DNA from: Chaenocephalus aceratus
Taxonomy: Eukaryota; Chordata; Actinopteri; Perciformes; Channichthyidae
Direction of reading: 5' to 3'
NCBI GenBank assembly: GCA_023974075.1
Contig: CM043801.1
Coordinates: forward strand, 18,222,281-18,286,280
Length of the DNA: 64,000 nucleotides
Shown: positions 36,801-49,849 of the stretch, one piece after another
Position numbering within the stretch: the stretch's first letter is position 1
Layout: each line of letters opens with the position of its first letter
The notes under the pieces: model-generated
What the model was told of the DNA's origin: nothing
The model's input: the letters and a program-made list of their open reading frames with translations, nothing else
The model's database searches: none
Position numbers and translations under genes: made by a program

Positions 36801-38327
36801 AGATCTTTTCTCAAAAGCTTCCATCACTCCATTTTCTTTAGCAAAACAAATTGTGGAAGTATTACATGTAAGAGCAGCGCCCTAGGATTTTTGTTGATGA
36901 AGAAAACATAGACCAAATTCTTGAATTTAACAACAATTTACTACTTTATTCCGAAGCTCTCTTTGTTGAGGTTTCACCAAAGCCAGGTTTATCCGCACAC
37001 AAACACATTCAAATGCATGTTTGCTGAGGGCTATTGAGTTCATTGTTCAAAGATGGAATCCAAGACCATTGCATAGGCATCCTTAAATAAGATGAATTTA
37101 TTATAGGATTCCTAATCATCCTGGGGTCTAAAGACTCATCACAGATTTCTAGTCTGACAAGGTTACACATCTGGAGTTATCTGGGAGCTTTAGCCAATGA
37201 GAGCGCCACACAGAGGTTGATGGGAAACCTGGAGGAGGGGTCCCTTTTTAGTGATCGAAATAAATCTAAATATCAGAACAACTAACCGCTAAATGTGTGA
37301 CACTACATTATACAAAGGCATAGCATATTTAGTTTTATAAGTTCGCAAAAAATAAACAAAATGCAATGTTGTGATATTCATATTGAATTGTTGAATTCAT
37401 AAGAAATGTATCGGAAAAAACCCACAGTATTTGAGGGAAAGAAAAGCAGAATCTTGGGCCTTTCTTTACTTCTCATCTGATTTCAGGTTATGACTTTAGC
37501 TGCTTCAAAGCTAGGTCTATTTCAATCTGAGTCATTATTTGAAACATTTCAGTTCTGCTAAGCAGATTTGATGCCGGTAAAATGCTATCATACTAACTTT
37601 CTGTCATCTGGCTGTTTCTAGTTTGTCACGTTAGCTCACAAGTCTTCTTTGCTCTGCCAGTTCGGTTAGTTTGACATTCAAGACACCATTCTACTGAGAG
37701 ACACATCACTCGATCCACTGCAGTCAGGAAAGTTTCCCTGGCAGACATCCGTTAGCTGGCTTCACTTCTTATCCTCGCTGTTGCGATTTAAATCTTAGCT
37801 GTATCAGTTGAGAACGACTGACTTTTCTTACCGTGGCGTCTGTCTCATATCTTCTGTCCGTCACTGTCTGCCACCGTAAATCTGTCATCTTAACCCACTG
37901 ACCCGTGTCTTTTTTTCTCTTTCTCTCTCTCTACCTGTCAGGGCCAACAGGTAACAGCTGTTAACTGTCAGTGTGACAATTTATCTGGACTTTTTCCTGG
38001 GTTATCGGAATAGATATATGTTGAAGTTCCTTTTAAAGAGCAAGACGGATTTTTTTTAGAGTGACAGTCTAGTGTCAGCTAGGGGACACTATAAGGTGAG
38101 CATATTTAACACCTACTGTATAATACCGATGATAATTATCATAAGATGGAGGTGGTAATGTGGGCTGACAGATGGTTGCTGTTTATTTTGTATATAACAA
38201 TAATACTATACTGTATTCCTCCACTGAATGAATACTCTGATTATTGAAACCAGTCAATTATCAGGATGAAGACCCAACTCACAAAAAAAGAGTAAAAGAG
38301 ATAAAAGATTAGTTTTGCTTTTATTTG
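33825..38327. other. Intronic DNA, no gene seen
   Basis: A purine-rich tract (35760-35920) and a CT-rich run (37912-37935) are present. No coding motif, terminal repeat or RNA gene is seen. Confidence 0.4.
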
Positions 38328-39174
38328 AAAGGTCCCATGACATGGCCATTTCTACTGATCATAATTCCATTGTTGAGGTATACTAAAATAGATTTATATT
38401 GTGCAATTTTCACATTGGTTTCTCATACAGCATCTCTGTATAGTATGTGTATTCATTTTCTGTCCTAAACGGCTTGTTGCCCCCCTCCCTGTGAGCCCAC
38501 TGTGCTCTGATTGGTCAGCTCGCCCCCGGAACATCAGTGATTATGTGTAGTGTTACAATGGCGTTAGCAACCAGAAAAGGACACCAGTAAGGACAAACAG
38601 ATGAGAATGCTGCGTGGGGTCTGGGTGCCGTGTTGCGCGGCTCGGACAGTGTGAGCTGGGTTCATTTCCTGCTTGCTGCGTGGGGTCTGCGAGCCATCGC
38701 GAATGGACGCGGGAAGGGGGGGGGGGGGGGGTGCTGAGGGGGCGGCAGCACCACCATCTGCGAGGCTCCACTAGCACCCGCACCCCCCCAAACGCGGCGC
38801 ACCTGTAAGCGCGCCACCGCCACAGATTCGCCGCTGCGAGGCTCCACTAGCACCCCCCCCCAGCGCGTCACAGTTTCGCCGCTGAGAGAGTGTGTGTGTG
38901 TGTGTGTGTGAGGAGCTCCACGGATTGGGTCCATTTGGGTATGGGCACGTCACCATACCCAGGAAGAAAACAATGGAAAAAGAGAAATCTCCAACGAGGC
39001 GTTCTGGGGCAGCATAGAGTCTAGACAGGTCTTTTCTGTGCTAGAGTTTTACTCGCTACAGGGTGTACTTTGAGGGTTTGTGACTTTGCAGACCGTTTAC
39101 AATAAAAACCTTCATAACACACAAGGGGATGGGTAATAACCAGAAAAGCATGACATGGGAGTGATGGGACCTTT
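38328..39174. mobile_element. GC-rich MITE, AAAGGTCCCAT termini
   Basis: The left end AAAGGTCCCATGACATGG and right end CATGACATGGGAGTGATGGG plus ACCTTT are inverted repeats; the right one has a 7-base insertion. The inside is GC-rich, with an 18-base G run near 38718, repeated GAGGCTCCACTAGCACCC blocks and a short GT run. Superfamily is not assigned. No clear target duplication is seen. Confidence 0.75.
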
Positions 39175-41799
39175 AACTAAAACCTTTTTTGATAAAGGTA
39201 CCAACAGCTTTAACTTTGCCAGTGACTTGCTTCCCATCCGGCCCTCTTTCAGTTTCCTCTCGAAATTGTCTACAATCTACAATATCCCAGAGGCATAGTG
39301 GATTAAAAAGAGCAGGACATCTGTTATATCTGTCCAAGCTGCAAGACGTTTGATTCAATAACAGCACCAAATCTGTTTCAATAGCACAGTGACTAAATCT
39401 GACGGTCTAAAAATGGCTGGTCTGTTCCCTTTTTGAAGAAACTGTCACAAAAATAAATCCTGAAGCTGCCACTTCTCCCCCTTTGTGAAAACAGGATACT
39501 GATATCACTCTTAGGATCTGCCGTGTAATGGAACAAAATATACTTTTAATTAATAAAGAAATAACTGCTGTACTCATGATACATTTAATCTCCTGTGTAA
39601 ATATAACGTAAAGATGCTGACTGCACTTAACCAACAAATTCACCATCGTAAACACAATCAAAAGTGCCGTCACAGGTCATGTGGGGGCTGTTATTGCATT
39701 ATTAGAACAACTTGTGTCCACAAAGTGCCCATAAAGATTAAACAAATTTCCTTTTCCACTTAATAATTTAATAAGCGGTGGAATAAGACAAATTACTTCA
39801 CTTACTTTGTGCCTAAGTAGTGGCATCATAATGTATCGTCACTACCAAAAGTACTCATTATGCAGAATAGCCGTTATAATTATTGATGCATTAATGTGTT
39901 TATCAATTTAGGGTTGCAGCTGGTAAATCTTATTTGAATTGCTTTATAGGTAGCCTCCATAAACATCATCCTAATACTGATTAAGGCCACATGTTCTATT
40001 ATTAATCTTAATCTGCAGTAACTCTAAAAAAGTAAATTAAATGGCACAGAAAAAAGAATATTGGCTCCCAAAATATAGTGAAGTAGAAGTATAAAGGAGC
40101 ATAGTCAAAGTACAAGAAGCCTTCCTAAAAGCATACTTGCAGTACAGTATGTACTCAGTTACATTCCACCACTGATAACACAATATAATATGTACTTAAT
40201 TAGCACGTATCAAGAGCCGACTTCACAAGAAAAGACAAAATATCAAATGTAAAAAATGCACACATCAACCTGTATAGCATAGAATAAAAACCAAACAAAG
40301 GCAAGACAGGGCAAATGGTGTTGTGCTCACTTCACAATGTTCTTCAGTTCATCCTAAGAAACAGTCACTAAGAAATTGCTTTTCTTTGACACTTCTAATT
40401 ATCAGCCATTTTCTGCCTTCTATATATCCACACTCATTTGAAGTGTACAATTCCGCAATTAAATGAATTCAAAAATCAAAAAATGCAGTCTTAAAGAACT
40501 TGAAATATAAAGGTATAACATATGGATGGAGAATATTGCAAATCCATGTATGGTGCTGTGGATAAAGAGTGAGAAATGACTCCAGGGAGGTTAAAGTTGA
40601 TGGCAGAGGCATTTTTAAAGCGGGAGAAAAGCTTTAGTCATGGCTGAAGGGGCCCATAAGCCCCTCTAGAAAAAGATGAGCACGAGAAACAGTTACTTTC
40701 CACAGCCAACTCATTTTCTGCACACAAACATGTATGCAAACACACCAACACACAGAAACCCAACAACACTGACAGAATTAGTAAGCAGTGCACCACTGGG
40801 AACGAGGCTTTAGAGCTTTTAAGTACCGTTTCAGTACTCGGTCTCAATAGTCTTCTGGTCACCATGATGTTCACAGTGGTGAGTGTCCTATTTGAGAGCC
40901 AGAGAGCACATTTGAAATATATAAATAAATAACTAAAACTAGGGGTTGAATCCCAATGCTAACTCCTGAGGGATGAAGTTGAAGCTGAAAGCGATACAGT
41001 CTAAAAGTGCAGCCTGCTCTACAATAAAATTGAAGATGCACCAAAACAGCATTTTCCATATGTTTCTGAGCTTGCATATTTTGTCCTAGATTGCCTTGTT
41101 TTTTGACATTTCAAAAAAAAAAAAAAAAAGTATTTTTTTATTAAATCAGCTTAAGGAAAAGGGTGAGGCTGTGAAACCCAAACCATATTCAGGGGGAAAA
41201 TGTGTTTCCCTTAAAAACTTAAATTGGGAACGCAGTTTAGTTGTAAGGGTTGCAAATGAGCTGAAGATAGGGAGTTTTGATGTGCTTCTACAAGTGTGGA
41301 ATTCACTACATTACGGCAAACTGTTTCATGAGGGGAAAAGTGCTAACACTAATCATGCAAATGTGTTTCTTAATTAGCCTACAAACCGAAGCCCTGCCAT
41401 AACAATAACCTTTCAAGAATAACCATTACATTTTCCCTTATCTGTGTAAAAAGAGAAATGAACAAACACATAAATGATTTAAACAAACCATTTCCTTTAG
41501 CACAATCAGTGTGGTGTTAAAGGTCAGTACGCCTTAAAGTGTCTTTTATTCATGTCTTTAATTACCTGATAAAACTGCTCTCAGTCCTAATTGGTTTCTC
41601 ACCATAATGACTACTGTGATTAAACCATAGACTGATATATAAAGGATTAAACACAACACGTAATGTTAGAACAATGCTCAAAGTGAATGGATATTACTGT
41701 TGTTAAGAGCAAGCTCACAAGAAATCCCAGCATGTTTTGGACTTATAGACAAATCATCTGACCATCTGCCTCCACAAATGTTCCTGCATATTCAATTCA
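39175..41799. other. Intronic DNA, no gene seen
   Basis: AT-rich sequence with a 17-base A run near 41113. No gene or repeat family is recognised. Confidence 0.4.
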
Positions 41800-41990
41800 A
41801 TCTTTATTTCAGACTCAAGGTCCATATCACATACAAAATGACAAAAATAACTACAATAACGCACAGTTGGTCTTTTTGATAACCCAGAGAAATACAATAT
41901 CATATAAAAAAGATTATAAAGATGAATCCAAATGTAATACCTAGAACCATAGCTCACGTACCTATATAGATAAGTGTGTGTATGTATGTG
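41800..41990 (-). mobile_element. LINE 3' tail fragment
   Basis: On the minus strand the sequence ends GACCTTGAGTCTGAAATAAA followed by GATTGAATTGAAT, the style of a fish LINE 3' end with polyadenylation signal and short tandem tail. A short frame upstream (YVSYGSRYYIW) may be its untranslated region. It is 5'-truncated. Confidence 0.6.
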
Positions 41991-42114
41991 CAAGATACAC
42001 ATTTGAAAACAACACACTTACCTCGCTCGCCGAGTGTGGCGTTTCTATACAAAACGCAAACAGGCACTTGGTGCATGTGTGTACAGATGGTGGATGGTCA
42101 TACCTTGTTGCTAC

Positions 42115-42158
<44 letters not shown>

Positions 42159-42514
42159 TGTGTGTGTGTCCTCAGTAGAGCTAAACACATCAATCATATC
42201 ATTATTTATTAGTCCAATGATCAGTAACAAAGAGAGATCGTGTTATGTTTCAACATTGTAAATGTTTTATCTTCAGTCCAATTCCACTTGTTTCTAAAAT
42301 GACCCATTTCACTGTAGTCCGAAGATAAACATAAACATTGTTGACACTAACTCTGTGTGGAGCCATTAGGGCTGGAATGAGGCTCTTACTATTGGAAAAC
42401 TATTTTCTTAATCTGTTAATAAATATTTTAAAGTTTCCATCAGTCTGCTTGTGTGTGTGTCTGTCTGTTATAGGGGTTCATGCCTCCAGAATCACAAACA
42501 CACTTTCCCCCGTG

Positions 42515-42567
<53 letters not shown>

Positions 42568-45500
42568 CCTGAGGCCATATCCACACCACCATGGTAGAGA
42601 GGACGAGGGGTGATGGTTTCTTGACTGATAGTGTTCACACAGTCCGTGTAACTCTTGGTGGTTAGCCAGTCATTTCAGCAACAGCCTTGGGCAACCTGCT
42701 ACCACTCGCTGTGTGTGTGTTCGCAAATGTGCATGCGTGTTTCAGGATTTGTGTGTTTGTGTTTTTGCTGTGGACAGAAGGAATTCCCAGAAGCCTGTGA
42801 GAGTGACTGGGAGGATGTCTGACAGGTGAAGATAAACTGGACCAACAGCAAACAGCGTGGAAGCAGTGGGCTTTATAAGAGCAACATGCCAAACAAAACA
42901 CATTGTCTACTCTGAATAAAAGTTGACTATATGTGGGATTTAGGGGGATGTGGTGCGTATGTGATGGGGTTGGCAAAGCACAGGGTCTGTAGAGGGGTGT
43001 GTTGGTAATAAAGATGTTCGTGCATGTGTGTCTTTTAGTCTTAATGTGTAGGTTGGAGCTGAAGGAGTAAATGCATGGAGGCAATGACAGAAATAGGCAG
43101 AAAAATGAAAGTGAATTTAGCTGCAATAAGACAGAAAGATGGGGGAAATATATCAGGGATTAGTTACAGCCCAAGAGGTAGAGCAGTAGATAAATCACTA
43201 TCATCCCCCGGCGGAAGGATGGGGAGGTTGTGTGAGGTATTCCTCATGTTTTTAGATTTGATCCAGAATAAATGGTTCAATTAAATGTCCAATATAAAAA
43301 AGGGCAAGGGAAACATTGCTGTCAGAGGCATAACACATAACAGTACACTGACACCACTGCCAACAAAACCTGGAACTGCAACTAATCCGGTTGTCAGTTA
43401 TTGTCAAGCGGCTGCACGGAAGAAGAAGAAGGAAAAGCGGTATCTTAAGCTGAAAGTGTCATGATGGTAAGAGACTTTCATCTTTTCCACTATCCTAAGT
43501 AGACCCACTGATACATATAATCCATACTACCACATGCTGCTCCTCTTCCTCTCATTGCTTTACCCTTAAGTACCGACACAGATAAGAGGAGACACCAGCA
43601 GGAGGAGGGCCTTTCCTGCAACAGAGGTTGGAGAACAGAAGAGAATCCGCACTGACTGATGAATGCTGCCAACATTTTCTCAGTTTCCATGCCCTCTCTC
43701 TCAGCAGGCTTGACCCTTAATGTCCGGCTAATCTTCTCAACTGAAGGTCAATTAGCCCCTGAGGTGACCGAAGCAAATACAGTGAATGTGATAGTTCATA
43801 CTGGTATTCCCTCTAACCTATTATAGATAAATGCCAGGCCTTTTTATATTGAGGAAAGGGTAACTAGGGCAGTTGTTATTTAACTTGCATTAGTCCAAGT
43901 TAGGCAAGTTAAAGTGTCCCTAGTGCAGAACCCTGTGGTATCTCTCAAATAACGGCAAGCAAGTTTGTTAAAGAGTGTTAATGTTCATTCTAACCTTGGG
44001 AACAATAGATCTAAACAATTCAAATAAACTTAAGGTCCACCTTTTTATTTTCACAGCTCTTACAACTGTAACTCACACTCTTCCTCCTCTCACACCTCCG
44101 TCTGTAGAGGAAGACAAAGAGCTGTGGTGAAAACCCTCCAGGGAAAGACAGATCTGGAGTTAGGATTTGTTTTGTTTGTCAAAACATCTTATGGATTTGA
44201 ACGTAACATCATTGAGAAACCCCTAATAGCTCATATTGATCCAATTGAATTTCAATTCTCTATGCTGGCCTAGTGTTTGTGTGTGTGTGAGGGACAGATA
44301 GTTAGAGACACAAAGGGGAGGCAGGGAGGCAGAGCTGGGGATGCACCAGCTAAGATCTATGGTCTGTCAGTAACACTAATCAGGCTTTCCCCGGCAGCAT
44401 TCATCTCTGGAGCAGCGCCAAGAACTGGCCACTGACCAGCTGCCGGACAGCCAACTGACCCGCGGGCGACCATAGCTGCGGCAGTGCTTAAACCGCCTGG
44501 TGAAAACACTGGAGAGGGCAGACTCTTTTTAAAGTATGACATGTCCTATTGAGTTGCCACAGCTTCAAATGTGTGCTGTTATCTTAGCTATGCTTTTCGA
44601 AAACTGCATGTTGGCTCGAAAAGGCTTTTTGTCTTCTAGTTTTCACCAAGCTGTCTGGCGGAATAATTGTTCTAAAAAGATAAAAAGGAAATATGAGCAG
44701 AAAGGGAAATCTGAGACTGTACGGTATGTTCCTAACACCATGAATGGAGCATGAGACAATATTGTGAAACATGTACACTGACTGGATTCGAGGATAAACA
44801 TTGAGTACAATGTAGTCAACAGTCTCTCAGCGCTGCCAAGAGAATAGCATCTGAATCCTTTTCATTCTCAGTGCACTACCGTTATGTCATTTCCAAACCC
44901 CTGCCTCTCCCTGCCAGCCTGATGTGCACATTCAATCCTCTCCAGTTAGCGTCTGACTTTGTCAAAGTTGTACGCATTAGATTTGAAAGAATGTCATTGG
45001 AATAAAAAGGCATGTGGGAGGAGGAGCGGGGGCCAAAGTAATCAAGGGAGCTGAAAAGCGTGAAAGTACCATTACTCATAATGCCATAGACACATAGGGG
45101 AGATAAATGACTGCAATCCAATGGCAGCCCTCTAATACTGGATCCAGTTAGGCATAAAGGAAGAGAAAAATGTTCCCCCCGGCTTAACATCTAACCATTG
45201 TTTCAAATAATTGTTACACATTGGGAGCTCATACTGTACGGAGAACACATGTCCTGAAACAGGGTGAAACAAAAGAGCTGGAAGACAAAAACAGCAGCCT
45301 ATGGCTTTAGGAACCAAGGTTAGATTTATTTGACATGCACTGACTGTCACTCAGAAAATGCATCCTGATATGTTTTTCAAAACCCTTTGCTGTATGGAAA
45401 CAGATAATCTATACCTGCAGCAGGTAATACATTGTCTCCTTTTTTTAAACAACCTTGGTGGCATTGCAGGTGCCGGTTCTCTCTGCCTCAGGCTACATGC

Positions 45501-46105
45501 TACAGGAGGCAACATGTGTGGAAGAAGAGTATGGAAACAACAATACTCTTCACTGCCTCGAGGGTTTTTCTCCCCAAGAAGCATTACATATTTTAGGAAT
45601 GTGATATCACAGGGTGAAAATAGCATATTCTGACAGCTCTGTCAAAATGTTTCTGCTCAAATAGACTGCTAAATCAACACGCTAGTTAGAAAACACAGTT
45701 ATGTGCCGCTTCATTTAAAAACAAGAGCATGAAGATGCAGCTTGCAAAGGACAATCCTGTACACAAATACATCACCAGTGGGTGGCACGTACTGTATCGA
45801 AGAAATTGCATTAACTAATAAAACTACCCTCTCTTTATTTTTTAGGGTATTGGTATTTCATAAAAGCATTTACATAAATCAATCAACTATAACTATGCAG
45901 TATTCTTAATAGGTCTGTTGAATGCACATACTGTAAAACACACAACAAAAAGCACATTTCTCAGAAACTGCAACTCACAGAGACATGATGTGCCAGAGCC
46001 ATCACTGACTTTTATTTGTCAGGGCTTGTATAACACTGTATATAAACAGCAGCCTCTCTTTACACCTCCCAGTGAGATTTCATTCTCCTGGCATTTTTCA
46101 GAAGT
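41991..46105. other. Intronic DNA with two microsatellites
   Basis: A TG repeat lies at 42116-42169 and a CA repeat at 42515-42566. A mildly GC-rich patch at 44380-44500 has no supported frame. No gene is seen. Confidence 0.45.
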
Positions 46106-46115
46106 GGTTTAGCTG

Positions 46116-46439
46116 GTCATCCGGGAGGGACTCGGAGTTGAGCCGCTCCTCCTTCGCGTCGAAAGGAGCCAGTTGAGGTGGTTCGGGCACCTAGTTAGGA
46201 TGCCACCTGGGCGCCTCCCTAGGGAGGTGTTCCAGGCACGTCCAGCTGGGAAGAGACCAAGGGGTAGACCTAGGACCAGGTGGAGGGATTATATCTCTTC
46301 GCTGGCCTGGGAGCGCCTTGGGATCCCCCAGTCAGAGCTGGTTGATGTCGCCAGGGAAAAGAAAGTTTGGGGCTCTCTGCTGGAACTGCTACCCCCGCGA
46401 CCCGACCACGGATACGCGGGAGAAGATGGATGGATGGAT
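46116..46439 (+). mobile_element. LINE 3' end (RTE-like) with 10-bp target duplication
   Basis: The frame reads RWFGHLVRMPPGRLPREVFQ and later RPRTRWRDYISSLAWERLG, the widespread C-terminal tail of a fish RTE-type LINE. The insert ends in a GATGGATGGATG tail. GGTTTAGCTG flanks it at 46106-46115 and 46440-46449. It is strongly 5'-truncated and the target copies are identical, so it is fairly young. Confidence 0.93.
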
Positions 46440-46881
46440 GGTTTAGCTGCTGAGAGTCCGGAGAGATAGGGATATGGGAAACGAATGCCCAAAGCACAGA
46501 AGAAAAAAGAAAATGTAAAAAGATAATACAGACAAAGAAAGTGAGGAACAGAAATAGGAAGCATTAATTAGGGAGCCTACTTGCATGAAGCATGAGGTTC
46601 ACATCATAAGTATTCAGAGGCTAGATACAATTAAACTGAACTAATGTCATATACAAAAGATTGCCTCCAGTAACGGTGAGAAACTTTTATGCAATGTTAC
46701 ATCACATTTCCCCAGGGGCTCAAAGGCTTCCATTGTGCTACAGCGATGCCTGGGTCACGGCAGCAAATTAATCTCCAGCCATGACATTATTTTGGTGCCT
46801 TCAAAGCTATGTGTTCCTAATGAACTTTTCATATTGCATAAAAATACTTTACTGGCTTCGGTCTGTACAACTGTGACTTAA

Positions 46882-48603
46882 CCTGTTAAACCCAGAGCCT
46901 GTTTTTCAGGTTTCAGGCTCGAAAATGACATTCCCAGAACAAATGACTATAACTTCACTTCTAAAAAGGTTTATATGAATAATTGTTGTTATCAAAGCAA
47001 GGTTACATCTGTGAGTAGGATGTAGAAGTGTCAGAATCAATATATATTTTTCTGTGTCAGAGTAAATTCAGATTAAAAAAAATGTAAATTCCTGTCTCCG
47101 CCTAAAGAAAACCCATTACTTATAGTGAAGACCAACCTTGAATGATGGGTTAGTAGCCTAAAAGCTTTAGGAATCCAAAGTATAACATATAATAAGTACC
47201 CTGTATCAAGATTGAGGCAAAACAAGTGACATTTGACCTTTTTAGAGAGGTTTATGTAAATAAAGTCCAGGCGGAATAAGCTTTGGGCACATTTGGTTCC
47301 ATCAGTGTCATTTGACCTTTTTCAGGTACCAGACTATAAAAATCATTGTATTACATTGAATCATCACTATAGGTATTCATTCCACCCAAAAAAATAAAAA
47401 ATTTATATTTAAAAAAATTAAAATATTTCTTAAAAAAAATTAAAATATTAAAAATATGTTTGTGTAGGTGAGTGTGTGTAGGTGTGTGTAAGTGTAGATG
47501 TGTGTGTAGGTGTGTATGTGTAAGTGTAGCTGTGTGGGTATGTAAGTGTAGCTGTGTGGGTATGTGTAGGTGTGTATGTGTAAGTGTAGCTGTGTGTGTA
47601 TGTAACTGTACCAACGCACTATACAATAAAACTACACTGTAGGTTATTGTGTGTAGGTGTACTTGCACAATTAAAAAAAACAGAAACATAGGTAACATTT
47701 GACTCCAACTGGGGCAAATTTATTTCAAACATTTTACCAACACACTATAGGCATGTAAAAACAAACATTTTACCAACGTACTATACAATAAAACCACACT
47801 GTAGGTTTGTAAAAACAACAAATATTTTACCAACACACTATACAATAAAATTACACTAGGTATATAAAAACAACAAGTATTTTTTTTTTAAATAAACACT
47901 CGCAAAATGAACTTTATACCTACCTGAATGTTCCAGTATTTAGGTCGTGCCACTCCCTGAAACAGTTCTTTTTGACAGTGAAGCACAGAGGGACCTGGCA
48001 CTTCCTGCAGTACACAGGTGTCTTCACCCTTTTGAGTCCAGCATCTAGGCACCTCCTGCAGTTCTTCCTGACCTTGGTGGCATCTTCCCCATAATACTCG
48101 GATTACTCGGATACTTGGATTAACCTTAAACAGCGTTTTTATTCCCTTGAACAAGAGCTTTGATCACAAAACAGCAACGGTAAAACATAATTATTGTTAT
48201 GGTTTTGAAAACTGTTGTTTTTTTTCTTCTCTGTTCTGGCTGCTAGCTCAGTGAGTTTGTGTCCTACAGTGATGATACTTATAACACAAATAATCTGTGG
48301 AGTATCAGCTTTCAGATCATATGTAGTTTGTGCAGAAAATATTAAGTTTTAAAGATCGTTTTTGCTAGTTAGCACCGGAAGTAGCATCTGCCCGTTTTAG
48401 CTAAGGGCTAATGCTAACGCTTCTTGTGAGACTTGTGTTTTGTTTCTGTAAAAATGGTTCGTATTGTCAGTTAGCTGAGATTCTTCTCGTTAATCTGGTA
48501 TAACACATTAATAGGTTTTTAAATATTAAGATGCCCTGAGACACAGTGTTGTGAAAAAAACAAAACAGGGTCCCCGTCGGCGGGGACCTTCGGGCTTAAC
48601 AGG
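46882..48603 (-). mobile_element. piggyBac element, internally deleted
   Basis: TTAA target duplications at 46878-46881 and 48604-48607 flank termini CCTGTTAA...TTAACAGG. The minus strand carries the C-terminal Cys-rich domain of a piggyBac transposase; the catalytic DDD part is gone. Two internal repeat arrays are present: TG-rich units of the type GTGTAGGTGTGTATGTGTAA (47456-47605), and three or four ~60-bp units with TTACCAACACACTATACAAT (47605-47870). Confidence 0.9.
47920..48093 (-). pseudogene. piggyBac transposase C-terminal Cys-rich domain
   Basis: The minus-strand frame, too short and ATG-less to stand alone, reads RKNCRRCLDAGLKRVKTPVY then CRKCQVPLC and NCFREWHDLN, ending at a TAG (47920-47922). 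The C-X2-C, C-X2-C, C and C...WH spacing is the RING/PHD-like zinc domain that ends piggyBac transposases and helps terminal-repeat recognition. Upstream sequence is non-coding, so the catalytic part has been deleted. Confidence 0.9.
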
Positions 48604-48607
48604 TTAA

Positions 48608-49849
48608 AGGGGACCTATCATGCAAAATGCACTCTTGTACGTCTTTTATACATGAATGTGTCCCCAGTGTGTCAGGGAACTCACCAAGTGTCAGAAAATA
48701 CAACCCTCTCTCTTTTCCTCTCTACCCAAATCTCTAAAAAAAGTGCTGTAACGGATCTGATACAGACTGATCCAGATTTGAATTATTTTATACTGTACGT
48801 CACAAAAGGGGTGCTCCGCTTAGTGGTCAATTATCCACCTATCAGGGGAATGAGAGGTAGGGCTACGGCCGGCAATTGCCGCTCGAAAGCGCTGGAGACG
48901 CTGTCGTACATATGCCAGGCCTGTAAGTGGCGCTGTAGTCTGCCACAAAAGCAGCGAAGAAGACTTCCCTTGCATGGTTGCCATTCTGTTTATTCTCCGC
49001 TGTGGCGCTATTTTTTCTCCCTCCCCGAGGCAAGCTTTTGCTCCTCCTGCTTTGAAACAAATGAATAATGACTATATAATCATATGTAAGGGATAATGTG
49101 CAGCGACGCGATCATTATGGGGAAAAGAACACCGACAGGCTGATCAGGAGCCCGACGCGAAGCGGAGGGATCTTGATCTGGATGGCCACATTCTTGGCCA
49201 CATTCTCAACAAAGTAACGATATGACTTTTATGAATTAGAAAATGATTTTATTGATTTAAAAAAATAATTGTATTGATTTAAACTGACATGCATCCACTA
49301 AGAAAAATAGTCCGTTGTTACGGTTTGAATTAACGTAGCAACGGCAGGAACTGCTTCGATAGCGTTTTTGAGGAGCTTTTTGATTACAGATTTGAAAACA
49401 TCGTTGCTTGCTTTAAAAGTAGCACAATTCATTATGTCAAACCTTGGAAAGTATCTAGATATCCCTGCCCTAATGCCAAAGTAACTGGCAACTGAATATG
49501 TGTCGCCGTTTGATGTCTATGTCTGGACCGCTGCGTAAAAAGGAGGGTTTCTGCCCCATTACTTCTCTTCTTACTTCTATAAGAATAAAACACGGAGGAG
49601 GGAGAACTCTTTTTCTCCCCCTCTTCTGACAGCCCAGCAGCTGATCTCAAAGCACGCTCCCCTCTCCTGCAGGGGGGCGTGGTCAGCTGCAGCTCACAGA
49701 ATCAGCCCCCTGCAAAAACAGCGCTGGAAAGAGCAAATGGAGCGAAATGAGGGATGGCTAACATGCAGGATCTTTTTGGTATTTAGAAAATACTTTATAT
49801 AGGTATGGCCCGACAATATATTGTTCAAATATAGCATGATATGTCCCCT
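48608..49849. mobile_element. MITE, AGGGGACCTATCATGC termini
   Basis: The ends AGGGGACCTATCATGC and GCATGATATGTCCCCT are inverted repeats with one mismatch. It begins on the base after the TTAA that closes the piggyBac element. The inside has a GC-rich block (48840-49040) and no supported gene. Superfamily not assigned; right flank ATAGGC gives no clear duplication. Confidence 0.82.

Noticed and set aside
38553..38956. GC- and CpG-rich patch considered as the clstn2 first exon and promoter
   Set aside because: It lies between the inverted termini of a MITE (38328-39174), its frames are low-complexity Pro/Ser/His, and no signal peptide followed by a donor is present.
44357..44542. 61-codon minus-strand frame in a moderately GC-rich patch
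   Set aside because: No family motif, no splice context fitting calsyntenin exon 1, and no signal peptide.
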